Source: JBDHBD01 sp039586095 (lineage in GTDB: Bacteria > Gemmatimonadota > Gemmatimonadetes > Palauibacterales > Palauibacteraceae). From it: a stretch of DNA of 50,438 bases. The translations under genes and the position numbers were made by a program. Of the stretch, positions 41,078-49,193 are shown in pieces. Every line of letters starts with the position of its first letter. The first letter of the stretch is position 1. Where the stretch lies: contig JBDHLB010000021.1 of the NCBI GenBank assembly GCA_039586095.1, positions 1 to 50,438 of the forward strand, in the 5' to 3' direction. The notes under the pieces are model-generated. The model saw only the letters and a list, made by a program, of their open reading frames with translations, had not been told where the DNA came from and did not search any database.

Positions 41078-41950
41078 TTGCTGAAGAAGGAAGAGCACCC
41101 GCTGCGCTCCTTCGTGAGCCGCGTCTACAACCGCTCGGCCGACGACAGCATCTTCTTTCTCGCCTCGGGGCTCACGTTCAGCGTGGTCCTGGCCTCCATC
41201 CCGTTTCTGCTGCTGTTGATCTCGCTTCCCACGTTGCTGCTGGGCACTCGCCTGGAAGGGTTCCAGGAGGAAGTCCTGCGCTGGCTGTGGCGGATCGTGC
41301 CGCTCGCCACCGGAGAGTTTCGAGAGAACCTGCGGCAGGAGCTTCAGGGCATCGTGAACAGCGCCGGCTCCATCTCTCTTGTGGGTGCGATTCTCTTCGT
41401 GTGGTTCTCGACGCGTCTCTTCGGAGCGCTGCGCACGGCACTCAGCGTCGTGTTCGACATCGAAGACGAGCACGGTGTGATCATGGGCAAGATCAAGGAC
41501 ATCCAGCTCGTCATCGTGAGCACGCTGCTCCTGTCGGTGAACATCGGTTTGAGCACGTTCTATGGGATACGGGGCGTGGACTGGCTGGCCAACATCGGCA
41601 TCCCGCTGCGGTTCCTGCAGAGCTTCACGGCGCTCGCCACATCGTTTCTGACCATCTACGTGATGTTCCTGCTGATCTATAAGTACGTGCCCGCCAAGCA
41701 CCTGAAGTGGCGAACGGCCGCGGTAGCCGCCCTGTTCGCCGCCATCACCTTCGAAATGCTCAAGAGTGGGTTCAGCTGGTACCTGGCCAATTATGGCCAC
41801 TACTCGCCGGCGTTCGTCGCGTTCACGACCATCGTCGTGCTGGTCATCTCCGTCTACTACGCCTCCTTCCTCTTCCTGGTCGGTGGTGAGGTGGCGCAGT
41901 CGTATGAGGTCCATCGGATCATGCGCATGCAGCGCGAAATCTTCGACTGA
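41078..41950 (+). CDS. YihY/BrkB-family integral membrane protein
   Basis: 290 residues with about six membrane helices: ADDSIFFLASGLTFSVVLASIPFLLLLISLP, SLVGAILFVWFSTRLFGALRTALSVVFDIE, IQLVIVSTLLLSVNIGLSTFYGI and others. It ends in a cytoplasmic tail. This is the UPF0761/YihY pattern, once mis-annotated as ribonuclease BN. The start is a TTG at 41078; no ATG or GTG fits the frame. The true role is unknown, though an envelope or transport function is often proposed. It lies between the YtxH gene and smpB. Confidence 0.85.
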   Translation: MLKKEEHPLRSFVSRVYNRSADDSIFFLASGLTFSVVLASIPFLLLLISLPTLLLGTRLEGFQEEVLRWLWRIVPLATGEFRENLRQELQGIVNSAGSISLVGAILFVWFSTRLFGALRTALSVVFDIEDEHGVIMGKIKDIQLVIVSTLLLSVNIGLSTFYGIRGVDWLANIGIPLRFLQSFTALATSFLTIYVMFLLIYKYVPAKHLKWRTAAVAALFAAITFEMLKSGFSWYLANYGHYSPAFVAFTTIVVLVISVYYASFLFLVGGEVAQSYEVHRIMRMQREIFD

Positions 41951-42076
41951 GCCGCCGAGTATCGGGCCACCTGCGAGCGTGCGGGGTCTGCGAGCGGAGC
42001 GTTCGTGGACCCCCACAGCGGTCCGGGGTACATTCAAGCGCTGTAATACGTGCGGTTTGCAGTCCCGGAGGGCAGG

Positions 42077-42547
42077 GTGGCCGACGACGGCGTGCGGGTG
42101 GTGGCTCGAAACAGAAAAGCCCGCCACGAATACCACATCCTCGATGAGGTCGAAGCGGGCATCGTCCTGGTCGGCTCGGAGGTGAAGTCGCTGCGCGAGG
42201 GCAAGGCGAGCTTCACGGACTGCTACGCAAGAGTGGAAGATGGGGAGCTGTGGCTTTACAACCTCCACATCGCGCCGTACGAGTCCGCTCATATGGACCG
42301 GCCGGACCCCACCCGTCGGCGAAAGCTGCTACTGCACGAGAGGCAGATTCGCCGCCTGGCGGCCGAGACCGCCGAGACGGGCCTGACGCTCGTGCCGCTG
42401 GACCTGCATTTTCGGCGGGGCTTCGCGAAGGTGACGCTCGCCGTGGCACGCGGGAAGAAGCGGCACGACCGTCGGGAAGATCTGAAGAGAAAGGCGATGC
42501 GACGGGAGGTGGAGCGTGCGGTGCAGGGAACGCAACGCCGGAGATGA
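42077..42547 (+). CDS. smpB: SsrA-binding protein
   Basis: 156 residues from a GTG at 42077 with GGAGGG directly upstream at good spacing; an earlier in-frame start is possible. It carries the SmpB core: NRKARHEYHILDEVEAGIVLVGSEVKSLREGKASF, DGELWLYNLHIAPYE, RRRKLLLHERQI, then VPLDLHFRRGFAKVTLAVARGKK and a basic tail KRHDRREDLKRKAMRREVERA. It binds tmRNA and guides it into stalled ribosomes for trans-translation. No ssrA gene could be recognised in the flanking gaps. Confidence 0.97.
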   Translation: MADDGVRVVARNRKARHEYHILDEVEAGIVLVGSEVKSLREGKASFTDCYARVEDGELWLYNLHIAPYESAHMDRPDPTRRRKLLLHERQIRRLAAETAETGLTLVPLDLHFRRGFAKVTLAVARGKKRHDRREDLKRKAMRREVERAVQGTQRRR

Positions 42548-42560
42548 ACCTCTGAAGCGG

Positions 42561-43724
42561 ATGGGAAGGATGCCGGCCCGGCGGACCAGCGCCGGGGTCG
42601 GGGGGCTACTCGCGGCCGTTGGCATGTTGACGGCCGGGGCGGCCGCGCAGCAATCGGAGCAAGCCCCCGCCGGCGGAAGCGACGAGGCGTACGATGTGGT
42701 GCTCGAGCGAGGCTACGAAGCGGTCGCACTCGAGCAGCTGGAAGGTCGTTTCCTTGCGGCGGCCAGGTTGGAGGGTCCGGTGCTGCGAGCGATCCTCGCG
42801 GGGCAGCCCCTCGTGCTCCAGGTCGGCTCTCCGTTCCTGCGGTATGCCAACCGCACCTATCAGCTCGCCAATCCGCCGTACATGAGCGGAAGCGGGCTGC
42901 GCCTCCCCCGCGAGCTCGTCACGGAATGGTGGCCGGGGATCGTGGCGGCTGGGGAAGCGGCCGGCGAAACCGAGGTAGCGGTGCAAGCGCCACGCCGAAC
43001 CGGCCCCTTCCGGGTCGTCATTGATCCGGGCCATGGCGGCAAGGACCCCGGAACGACGGGACGCAACGGCACGAGGGAAAAGCAGGTCGTGCTGAGCATC
43101 GCGCGCAAGATGTACGAACGGCTGAAGGACGAACCGGGCGTGGAACCATTGCTCACGCGCGACAGAGACGTGTTCATCGGTTTGCGCGACCGGTCGGGCT
43201 TCGCCGTGGAGAATGACGCGGATCTGTTCGTATCCGTCCACGCGAACTGGTCATCCAACCGGAATGCAACGGGCTTCGAGACGTACTTCCTCTCGGCCGC
43301 CAAGACCGAAGCGGCTCGGGAAGTGGCGATGCGCGAGAACGCGTCCGTGCAGTACGAGAACGGAGAGAGCTACGCGGCGATGAGCGATCTCGACTTCATT
43401 CTCGCCGGTCTGGATCGGAACGAGAACGTGCGAGAGTCCAGCCGCATCGCGGGCTACGCCCAGAACGCGCTGCGCCAGGTCCGGGGGACCCCGGACCGCG
43501 GAGTGAAGCAGGCAGGATTCTGGGTGCTCGTCGGGGCGAGCGGCACGATGCCCACCGTCCTCGTGGAGGTGGGCTTCCTCTCGAACCCGGACGAAGAGCG
43601 GGTGCTGCGCAGCGATGCCGGCCAGCGGCAGGTCGCCGATTCGCTGGTCGAGGGCATATTGGCATACCGTCGCCAACTGGACGACCGATACCGGGACATG
43701 TCCGCCGGATCGCCGCAGAAATGA
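42561..43724 (+). CDS. N-acetylmuramoyl-L-alanine amidase (AmiC type)
   Basis: 387 residues. A signal peptide (GVGGLLAAVGMLTAGAAAQ) is followed by an N-terminal beta domain of about 110 residues (VLQVGSPFLRYANRTYQL), perhaps AMIN- or stalk-like. The Amidase_3 zinc domain follows: VVIDPGHGGKDPG (His), GTREKQVVL (Glu), FVSVHANWS (His) and LVEVGFLSNPDEE (catalytic Glu). An insertion between ETYFLSA and the last motifs contains helical YAAMSDLDFILAGL. It resembles the autoinhibitory helix of EnvC/NlpD-controlled amidases. It cleaves stem peptides from MurNAc during cell separation. ATGs at 42561 and 42570 are both possible. The EnvC-like protein at 27227 is a candidate activator. Confidence 0.92.
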   Translation: MGRMPARRTSAGVGGLLAAVGMLTAGAAAQQSEQAPAGGSDEAYDVVLERGYEAVALEQLEGRFLAAARLEGPVLRAILAGQPLVLQVGSPFLRYANRTYQLANPPYMSGSGLRLPRELVTEWWPGIVAAGEAAGETEVAVQAPRRTGPFRVVIDPGHGGKDPGTTGRNGTREKQVVLSIARKMYERLKDEPGVEPLLTRDRDVFIGLRDRSGFAVENDADLFVSVHANWSSNRNATGFETYFLSAAKTEAAREVAMRENASVQYENGESYAAMSDLDFILAGLDRNENVRESSRIAGYAQNALRQVRGTPDRGVKQAGFWVLVGASGTMPTVLVEVGFLSNPDEERVLRSDAGQRQVADSLVEGILAYRRQLDDRYRDMSAGSPQK

Positions 43725-43748
43725 GGGCACGGAGGTAAGGAGGCCGCT

Positions 43749-44534
43749 GTAGGTACGACACCCAAGACCCGGGACCACGCCGAGGTCGTATCGAACCGCC
43801 AGGTTGCCGAGTCGACGTGGTGGCTCGAGTTGCTCAGTCCCGACATCGCGCGTGTGGCCAGGCCCGGCCAGTTCGTGATGATCGGCTGCGGACTGGACAC
43901 GCCGGGCGTCTTCATGCTGCCTCGACCCTTCAGTATCGGTTGGCGGTCCCCGGACGGACGCATCGGGATCCTGCTTCGAGTGTTCGGACAGGGCACACGC
44001 CGGTTGTCTGCCCTCGAGAGAGGCGATCGAGTGCTTCTGCTCGGCCCGCTGGGTGAGCCGTTTCGACTGACGGCCGGGCAGCCGATTCGCTGCGTCGCCG
44101 GCGGCGTGGGGCTCGCTCCTTTTCTCTTCCTCGCCGGTGAAGCGAGGGCCGCGGACCACGACGTGACGCTGGTCTACGGAGAGCGTTCGGCCCCGTACGT
44201 GTTCGATCCCGCGCTCATCCGCGAGCTGACCGGCGGCGTCGCGCAGATCTGGACCGAGGACGGCAGCGCGGGCTCGCGCGGGCTCGTCACGCAGGGACTC
44301 GATCCGGACGACGAAGCTCTGCTCCTGGCGTGCGGGCCCACGCCGATGCTGCGTGCCGTTGCGGCGTTTGCCCGAGACCACGGAGCCGATCTGCAGGTCT
44401 CGGTCGAGGAGTACATGGCCTGCGGTGTCGGGACCTGTCAGGGCTGCGTGGTGCCGGGTGCCGACGGCCGATGGATCAAGTCGTGCACGGAAGGGCCCGT
44501 GTTCGACGCACGGGAGCTGGCATGGCCGACCTGA
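43749..44534 (+). CDS. pyrK: Dihydroorotate dehydrogenase B, electron transfer subunit
   Basis: The frame encodes the complete PyrK fold. Its N-terminal beta strand is HAEVVSNRQVAESTWWLELL. It has the FAD site LPRPFSIGW, NAD-binding AGGVGLAPFLFLAG and CGPTPMLRA, and the [2Fe-2S] cysteines ACGVGTCQGCVV plus a distal Cys. It moves electrons from PyrD to NAD+. The oddity is the start. No ATG, GTG or TTG exists in frame between the preceding TGA and a TTG at 43830, which would remove the first strands. A GTA at 43749 sits five bases after a perfect AAGGAGG and encodes the right N-terminus. The start given here is that GTA. Confidence 0.85.
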   Translation, partial: VGTTPKTRDHAEVVSNRQVAESTWWLELLSPDIARVARPGQFVMIGCGLDTPGVFMLPRPFSIGWRSPDGRIGILLRVFGQGTRRLSALERGDRVLLLGPLGEPFRLTAGQPIRCVAGGVGLAPFLFLAGEARAADHDVTLVYGERSAPYVFDPALIRELTGGVAQIWTEDGSAGSRGLVTQGLDPDDEALLLACGPTPMLRAVAAFARDHGADLQVSVEEYMACGVGTCQGCVVPGADGRWIKSCTEGPVFDARELAWPT

Positions 44535-45472
44535 GCCAGGAACTGTTCGGGGCCGAATTCCAGAGTCCGGTGCTGCTCGCCTCCGGCACCTGCGGATACG
44601 GAGAAGAGTACGCCGACCTCATTCCGCTGGACGAACTGGGCGGTCTGGTGACGAAGGCGGTGAGCGTGGAACCGCGCCGCGGGAATCCACCACACAGGGT
44701 GAGCGAGACGCCGGGCGGGATGATCAACGCGATCGGGCTGGAGAACGTGGGTCTCGACGCGTTCATCGCCGAGAAGCTCCCCTGGCTGCGCGCCAACCTC
44801 CAGCGCGCCCAGGTGTTCGTGAACGTGGTCGGCTGGACGGAAGACGACTTCGCCCGGGTTGTCTTAGGACTGGATGACGAGGACGGGTTCCTCGGCTTCG
44901 AGATCAACGTTTCCTGCCCCAACGTAAAGGGAGGGACGCTGTTCGGAACGGACGAACAGGCGCTGGCCGGTCTGGTGAAGCGGCTGCGGGCGGCGACCGA
45001 TCGACCGCTGATCGTGAAGCTGACACCGAATGTCCCCGACGTGACTGTGTATGCGCGAATCTGCGAAGAGGGCGGCGCGGACGGCCTGAGCGCGATCAAC
45101 ACCTTCCCGGGCATGCTGATCGATGTCGAGCGTCGACGGCCCGTGATCGGCAACGTGAGCGGTGGCGTCTCGGGTCCCGCCATCCTGCCCATGGGCGTGT
45201 ACCTGACCTGGCGAGCCGCCTCCGCCTGCTCGATTCCGATCATGGGAATCGGAGGGATTCGCAGCGCGGAAGACGCGCTGCAATACGTCCTCGGCGGGGC
45301 GAGCCTGGTGCAGGTGGGCACGTCCTCCTTCGTGGACCCGCAGGCATCCGTCACCGTGCACGACGGCATCAGCGCGTACCTCGACCGCCACGGAGTGGAG
45401 AAGCTCTCCGACCTCGTGGGCGCGCTCGACGTGCCGGATCCACCGTCCCCACCCACCCTCGACGCGGGCTGA
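44522..45472 (+). CDS. pyrD: Dihydroorotate dehydrogenase B (NAD+), catalytic subunit
   Basis: 316 residues from the ATG at 44522, overlapping pyrK by 13 bases. It is a class 1B TIM-barrel flavoprotein: SPVLLASGTCGYGEEY, GLVTKAVSVEPRRGNPPHRV, GMINAIGLENVG, FEINVSCPNVKGG (active-site Cys of class 1) and GIGGIRSAEDALQYVLGGA (FMN phosphate site). It oxidises dihydroorotate to orotate in pyrimidine synthesis and passes electrons through FMN to PyrK. Class 1B enzymes need PyrK, which is adjacent. It ends three bases before the phosphotransferase-RapZ fusion gene. Confidence 0.96.
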   Translation: MADLSQELFGAEFQSPVLLASGTCGYGEEYADLIPLDELGGLVTKAVSVEPRRGNPPHRVSETPGGMINAIGLENVGLDAFIAEKLPWLRANLQRAQVFVNVVGWTEDDFARVVLGLDDEDGFLGFEINVSCPNVKGGTLFGTDEQALAGLVKRLRAATDRPLIVKLTPNVPDVTVYARICEEGGADGLSAINTFPGMLIDVERRRPVIGNVSGGVSGPAILPMGVYLTWRAASACSIPIMGIGGIRSAEDALQYVLGGASLVQVGTSSFVDPQASVTVHDGISAYLDRHGVEKLSDLVGALDVPDPPSPPTLDAG

Positions 45473-45475
45473 GGG

Positions 45476-46945
45476 ATGCGAGAGGTCGAGCGCCGCATTC
45501 GCGCGCTGTACGAGGCGCATACGGGCGCCCCGCCGGTTGACGTGCGGCCCGTAGCCGCGGACGGCTCCGCGCGGAGCTACCGGAGGCTCGTCGGCGCGGA
45601 CGGACCTTCACTCATCGGTGCCTTCGGCCCGGAGCCCGAGGAAAACCGGGCCTTTATCTCGTTCTCGCGCACGTTTCGTGGGCTGGGGCTTCCGGTGCCG
45701 GAAATCTACGCCGAGGACCTGGAGAGCGGCATCTGGCTGGAGGAGGACCTCGGTGACGCGACCCTGTTCGATGTGCTGCGCGAGGCCTTCCGGGAAGGAC
45801 CCGAGGAAACGACCCCGTTCCCGGAATCCGTCGCAACGCTCTATCAACGCGTACTCGAGGTTTTGCCTCGCTTCCAGGTGGAGGGCGGGGAGGCGATCGA
45901 CTTCGAGGTGGCCTATCCCCGGGCGGCGTTCGACGGGCAGTCGATCGCCTGGGACCTCAACTACTTCAAGTACCACTTCCTCAAGCTCGCACACATCCCG
46001 TTCCACGAAGCCCGGCTGGAGCGCGATTTCGATACGCTTACCCGTTTCCTGCTCCAGGCGCGCGCCGATTACTTCCTCTACCGCGACTTCCAATCCCGCA
46101 ACGTGATGGTGCGCGACGGTGAGCCGTGGTTCATCGACTACCAGGGAGGTCGCCGGGGTGCCTTGCAGTACGACGTCGCGTCGCTCCTCTATGATGCGAA
46201 GGCCGATCTGCCCGACGGCCTGCGGGAGCAGCTGCTGACGCATTATCTAACGGCGCTGGCGGACCACACCGAAGTAGACGAGGGAGCTTTCCGCGAGCAG
46301 CTGACGGGGTTCGTGCTCGTCCGATTGATGCAGGCCCTGGGGGCCTACGGGTACAGGGGCTTCTACGAACGGAAGCCCCGTTTCCTGCAGAGTGTCCCGT
46401 TCGCGGCCCGCTATCTGGAAGGGCTGCTCGGGGCGGGACTCCCCATTCCGCTCCCCGAGATCGAATCGGTCTTCGGTCGAATCGCGGAGCGCTGGTCGCT
46501 GCCGGGGGCTGAACTCGAGCCCGCGCCGGGTCTTACGGTGTTCGTGGGCAGCTTTCGCTACGCCGGGGGCTATCCGGACGACGGCACGGGCCACGGCGGC
46601 GGTTTCGTGTTCGACTGCCGCAGCCTCCCCAATCCGGGTCGGGAGCCCGCGTACTTCGACCTGACGGGATTGGACGAGCAGGTGGTCCACTTTCTCGAAG
46701 AGAGACCCGAGGTCGAGGCCTTCTGGCACCGCGCCCGCGAACTGGCCGACACGCACGTCGAAGAATACCGACGGCGTGGATTCAGTGCACTCAGCGTGAA
46801 CTTCGGGTGCACGGGGGGCCAGCACCGATCGGTGTACCTGGCCGAACGATTGGCCCGGCATCTGCACGAGAAGTACGAGGGTGTCGAGGTTCGGGTCACG
46901 CACCGCGAGCGGGCCGACTGGCCGCTCCGAGCCCGCACGAGCTGA
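45476..46945 (+). CDS. AmgK-like sugar kinase fused to a RapZ C-terminal domain
   Basis: 489 residues in two parts. Residues 1-340 are an APH-fold phosphotransferase (ADGSARSYRRL, a kinase N-lobe; LYRDFQSRNVMV as the catalytic loop; FIDYQGG as the metal-binding Asp), similar to COG3178/AmgK, which phosphorylates the anomeric position of MurNAc/GlcNAc. Residues about 349-480 match the RapZ C-terminal domain: SFRYAGGYP, FVFDCRSLPNPG, TGLDEQVVHFL and GCTGGQHRSVYLAERL. In E. coli that domain binds GlcN6P. The RapZ N-terminal GTPase-like domain is absent. The next gene (13 bases on) is a MurU-like nucleotidyltransferase, so a cell-wall sugar salvage pathway with a regulatory module is suggested. 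Confidence 0.88.
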   Translation: MREVERRIRALYEAHTGAPPVDVRPVAADGSARSYRRLVGADGPSLIGAFGPEPEENRAFISFSRTFRGLGLPVPEIYAEDLESGIWLEEDLGDATLFDVLREAFREGPEETTPFPESVATLYQRVLEVLPRFQVEGGEAIDFEVAYPRAAFDGQSIAWDLNYFKYHFLKLAHIPFHEARLERDFDTLTRFLLQARADYFLYRDFQSRNVMVRDGEPWFIDYQGGRRGALQYDVASLLYDAKADLPDGLREQLLTHYLTALADHTEVDEGAFREQLTGFVLVRLMQALGAYGYRGFYERKPRFLQSVPFAARYLEGLLGAGLPIPLPEIESVFGRIAERWSLPGAELEPAPGLTVFVGSFRYAGGYPDDGTGHGGGFVFDCRSLPNPGREPAYFDLTGLDEQVVHFLEERPEVEAFWHRARELADTHVEEYRRRGFSALSVNFGCTGGQHRSVYLAERLARHLHEKYEGVEVRVTHRERADWPLRARTS

Positions 46946-46958
46946 GCGGCGAGCGACG

Positions 46959-47687
46959 ATGGAAGCGATGATTCTGGCGGCCGGTCTGGGAACCCGGCTG
47001 CGGCCCCTCACAGAACACACACCGAAAGCGCTGATCGATGTCGGCGGGATCCCCATGCTGGAGCGGGTGGCACGACGTCTGATCGAGGCCGGTGCCGACA
47101 GGCTGATCGTCAACGTGCACCACCACGCCGACCAGGTCGAACGCTTCCTCGGAGATGGGTCGAGCTTCAAAGTCGACCTGCGGATCTCGCATGAGGAGGA
47201 GGCGCCGCTGGAGACGGGAGGGGGTCTGGCAGCGGCACGCGATCTGTTCGCGAAGGAGGCCCCGTTCTTCCTTCACAACGTGGACGTGGTCTCGGACCTG
47301 GATCTGAGGGCGATGTATGCCGCACACCTGGCCGACTCCGAATTCCGGTTGGCCACGCTGGCCGTGAATCAACGGCCGACCTCGCGTCCGCTGCTGGTGG
47401 ACGCGTCGGGCGTGTGCGGTGTGGCCAACAAGGGCCGAAGGTGGTTGCGAGAGGCGCGAGCGCCTCGAGGAGGGGTGACCGAGCTGGGCTTCGCCGGCGT
47501 GCACGTGGTTTCCCCGGAGATCTTCGACCTCATGCACGAACGGGGAGCCTTCTCGATCATCGACGTTTACATGCGCCTGATCGAAGATGGCCATCGTGTC
47601 GCGGCCTTCGACATGAGCGACGCTGCGTGGTTCGAGGTGGGAAGCATCGAAAGGCTGGAAAAGGCGCGACGTCTCTTACAGAAGTGA
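46959..47687 (+). CDS. Sugar-1-phosphate nucleotidyltransferase (MurU-like)
   Basis: 242 residues. The N-terminal motif MILAAGLGTRLRPLTEHTPKAL is that of nucleotidyltransferases. VNVHHHADQVERFL, the acceptor loop EEEAPLETGGGL, the HNVDVVSDLDL Asp motif and the IIDVYMRLIEDGHRV tail follow MurU. MurU uses UTP to convert MurNAc-1-phosphate to UDP-MurNAc after AmgK. Its position right after the AmgK-like fusion supports this role, though a related sugar is possible. ATG at 46959; an ATG nine bases later is an alternative. The DUF2784 gene converges 20 bases downstream. Confidence 0.88.
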   Translation: MEAMILAAGLGTRLRPLTEHTPKALIDVGGIPMLERVARRLIEAGADRLIVNVHHHADQVERFLGDGSSFKVDLRISHEEEAPLETGGGLAAARDLFAKEAPFFLHNVDVVSDLDLRAMYAAHLADSEFRLATLAVNQRPTSRPLLVDASGVCGVANKGRRWLREARAPRGGVTELGFAGVHVVSPEIFDLMHERGAFSIIDVYMRLIEDGHRVAAFDMSDAAWFEVGSIERLEKARRLLQK

Positions 47688-47707
47688 GCGCTTCGCCAGT
47701 CGGCCGA

Positions 47708-48088
47708 TCACGCGGCGTCCGATCGCCGCCGTCGTCGCCAGGCCCACACATAGAAGGCGACGTTCACGAGTACCACCGCGATGCCCAACAGGACGTGGAT
47801 GTCCCGCCAGTTTTGAGGATAGAGGATCGGCCGCACGTGGTGCTCGATGAATCCGCCTTCGTATCCACCCTGGCCGGCCGCACGACGCAAGCTTTGCTCG
47901 AGCGGCGTGAGCGGACACACCCAGCCGAACAGCTCGATCGCTGCCCCGTACAGGGCGCACGGGAGGTGTAGCCACGCGACTCGCGAGCGCCAAACGACCA
48001 GCAGTCCGCCCGCGATCACGAAGACCACGAAGCCGAAGTGAGCCAGCATCACGAGTTCGGCCAGCAGGCCGGAGAGGGTCGGGCTCAT
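47708..48088 (-). CDS. DUF2784 membrane protein
   Basis: 126 residues from the ATG at 48088; a TTG at 48097 is weaker. Four membrane helices are visible (AELVMLAHFGFVVFVIAGGLLV, WLHLPCALYGAAIELFGWVCP, and two after the loop). The family-specific loop WVCPLTPLEQSLRRAAG ... GGFIEHHVRPILYP lies between helices 2 and 3. The function of the family is unknown. It converges on the MurU-like gene and diverges from the quinone oxidoreductase gene, with 86 bases between starts. Confidence 0.88.
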   Translation of the reverse strand: MSPTLSGLLAELVMLAHFGFVVFVIAGGLLVVWRSRVAWLHLPCALYGAAIELFGWVCPLTPLEQSLRRAAGQGGYEGGFIEHHVRPILYPQNWRDIHVLLGIAVVLVNVAFYVWAWRRRRRSDAA

Positions 48089-48174
48089 ACCGTTCAAAAT
48101 CGCCAGGGACTCATGCCGTCTTGGACACCGAACCGCTCTGTCATGACGATAGCGGGCGGAAGGAGCATGTGGAA

Positions 48175-49170
48175 ATGAAAGCCGTGCGGATTGCGAGGCC
48201 CGGTGGACCGAAGGTCCTGGAGGTGTCTTCCGTGGCGACTCCCGCTCCGGGCGCCGGAGAGGTGCTTGTGGAGATACGAGCTGCCGGAGTGAACCGGGCC
48301 GACCTGCTGCAGCGGATGGGAAGCTATCCGCCGCCGTCGGATGCTCCGGCTGACATCCCCGGTCTTGAGTACGCCGGTATCGTGTCGGAGACCGGTGAGG
48401 CGGTAGAGGACATTTTACCGGGAGAGCGGGTGATGGGGCTTCTGGGAGGCGGGGGGTACGCCGAACGGGCGGTGGTCCCGGCCGATCAGGTCATTCCGAT
48501 ACCCGGCGAGATGTCGTTCGTACACGCGGCTGGAGTTCCGGAGGTCTTCATCACGGCCTACGACGCGCTCCGGACGCTAGGCGGGCTCCGGGCCGGCGAG
48601 GATGTTCTGGTGCACGCCGCGGGTGGCGGCGTCGGGACGGCCGCACTCCAGCTCGCGCGGACTCTGGATGCCGCTCGCATCTTCGGCACTGCCTCGGGGC
48701 CCAAGCTGGAGGCGATCGCCGCGGCCGAGCTTCCGCTCGACGTGGGCATCGACTACCGGACACGGTCGTTCCGTGACGTGGTGTCCATGGAGACCGGCGG
48801 GCGGGGGATCGACGTCATTCTGGACACGGTGGGTGCCGACTACTGGTCCGACAACCTCGACTCTCTCGCGACGTGCGGTCGCCTGGTCGTTGTGGGGTTG
48901 CTCGGCGGTGCGCAGACGACTGTCGACCTCGGACGCCTCATGCGGGGTCGGCTGACCGTGGTGGGAACCGTCCTGCGCGCACGCTCCGCCGCAGAGAAAG
49001 CGGCCCTCGCGGCCGAGTTCCGCCAGGATCTGCTTCCCCTCTTCGAGGCGGGAACGTTGCGGCCGGTGCTCGATCGCGTCTTCCCCCTCGAGGCGGCCGC
49101 CGAAGCTCACGAGTATCTGGAGGCGAACGAGAGCTTCGGCAACGTCGTGCTCGAGGTGGGCGCCATGTGA
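48175..49170 (+). CDS. Quinone oxidoreductase-like medium-chain dehydrogenase (PIG3-like)
   Basis: 331 residues from the ATG at 48175 (AAGGAG about 10 bases upstream). It has a GroES-like N-terminal domain: MKAVRIARPGGPKVLEV, VEIRAAGVNRADLLQRMGSYPPP. It then has a Rossmann domain with VLVHAAGGGVGTAALQLAR and DVILDTVGADYW. The catalytic zinc cysteines of alcohol dehydrogenases are absent, as expected for NADPH:quinone reductases. The sequence is close to the PIG3/TP53I3 branch. It probably reduces quinones or related enones, with no clear pathway from the neighbours. Confidence 0.9.
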   Translation: MKAVRIARPGGPKVLEVSSVATPAPGAGEVLVEIRAAGVNRADLLQRMGSYPPPSDAPADIPGLEYAGIVSETGEAVEDILPGERVMGLLGGGGYAERAVVPADQVIPIPGEMSFVHAAGVPEVFITAYDALRTLGGLRAGEDVLVHAAGGGVGTAALQLARTLDAARIFGTASGPKLEAIAAAELPLDVGIDYRTRSFRDVVSMETGGRGIDVILDTVGADYWSDNLDSLATCGRLVVVGLLGGAQTTVDLGRLMRGRLTVVGTVLRARSAAEKAALAAEFRQDLLPLFEAGTLRPVLDRVFPLEAAAEAHEYLEANESFGNVVLEVGAM

Positions 49171-49193
49171 CCTTCGTGCGGGGGGGTCAGCCG

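Noticed and set aside
41951..42076. tmRNA gene next to smpB
   Set aside because: The 126-base gap is too short and has no tRNA-Ala-like ends. No ssrA was recognised elsewhere in the flanking gaps.
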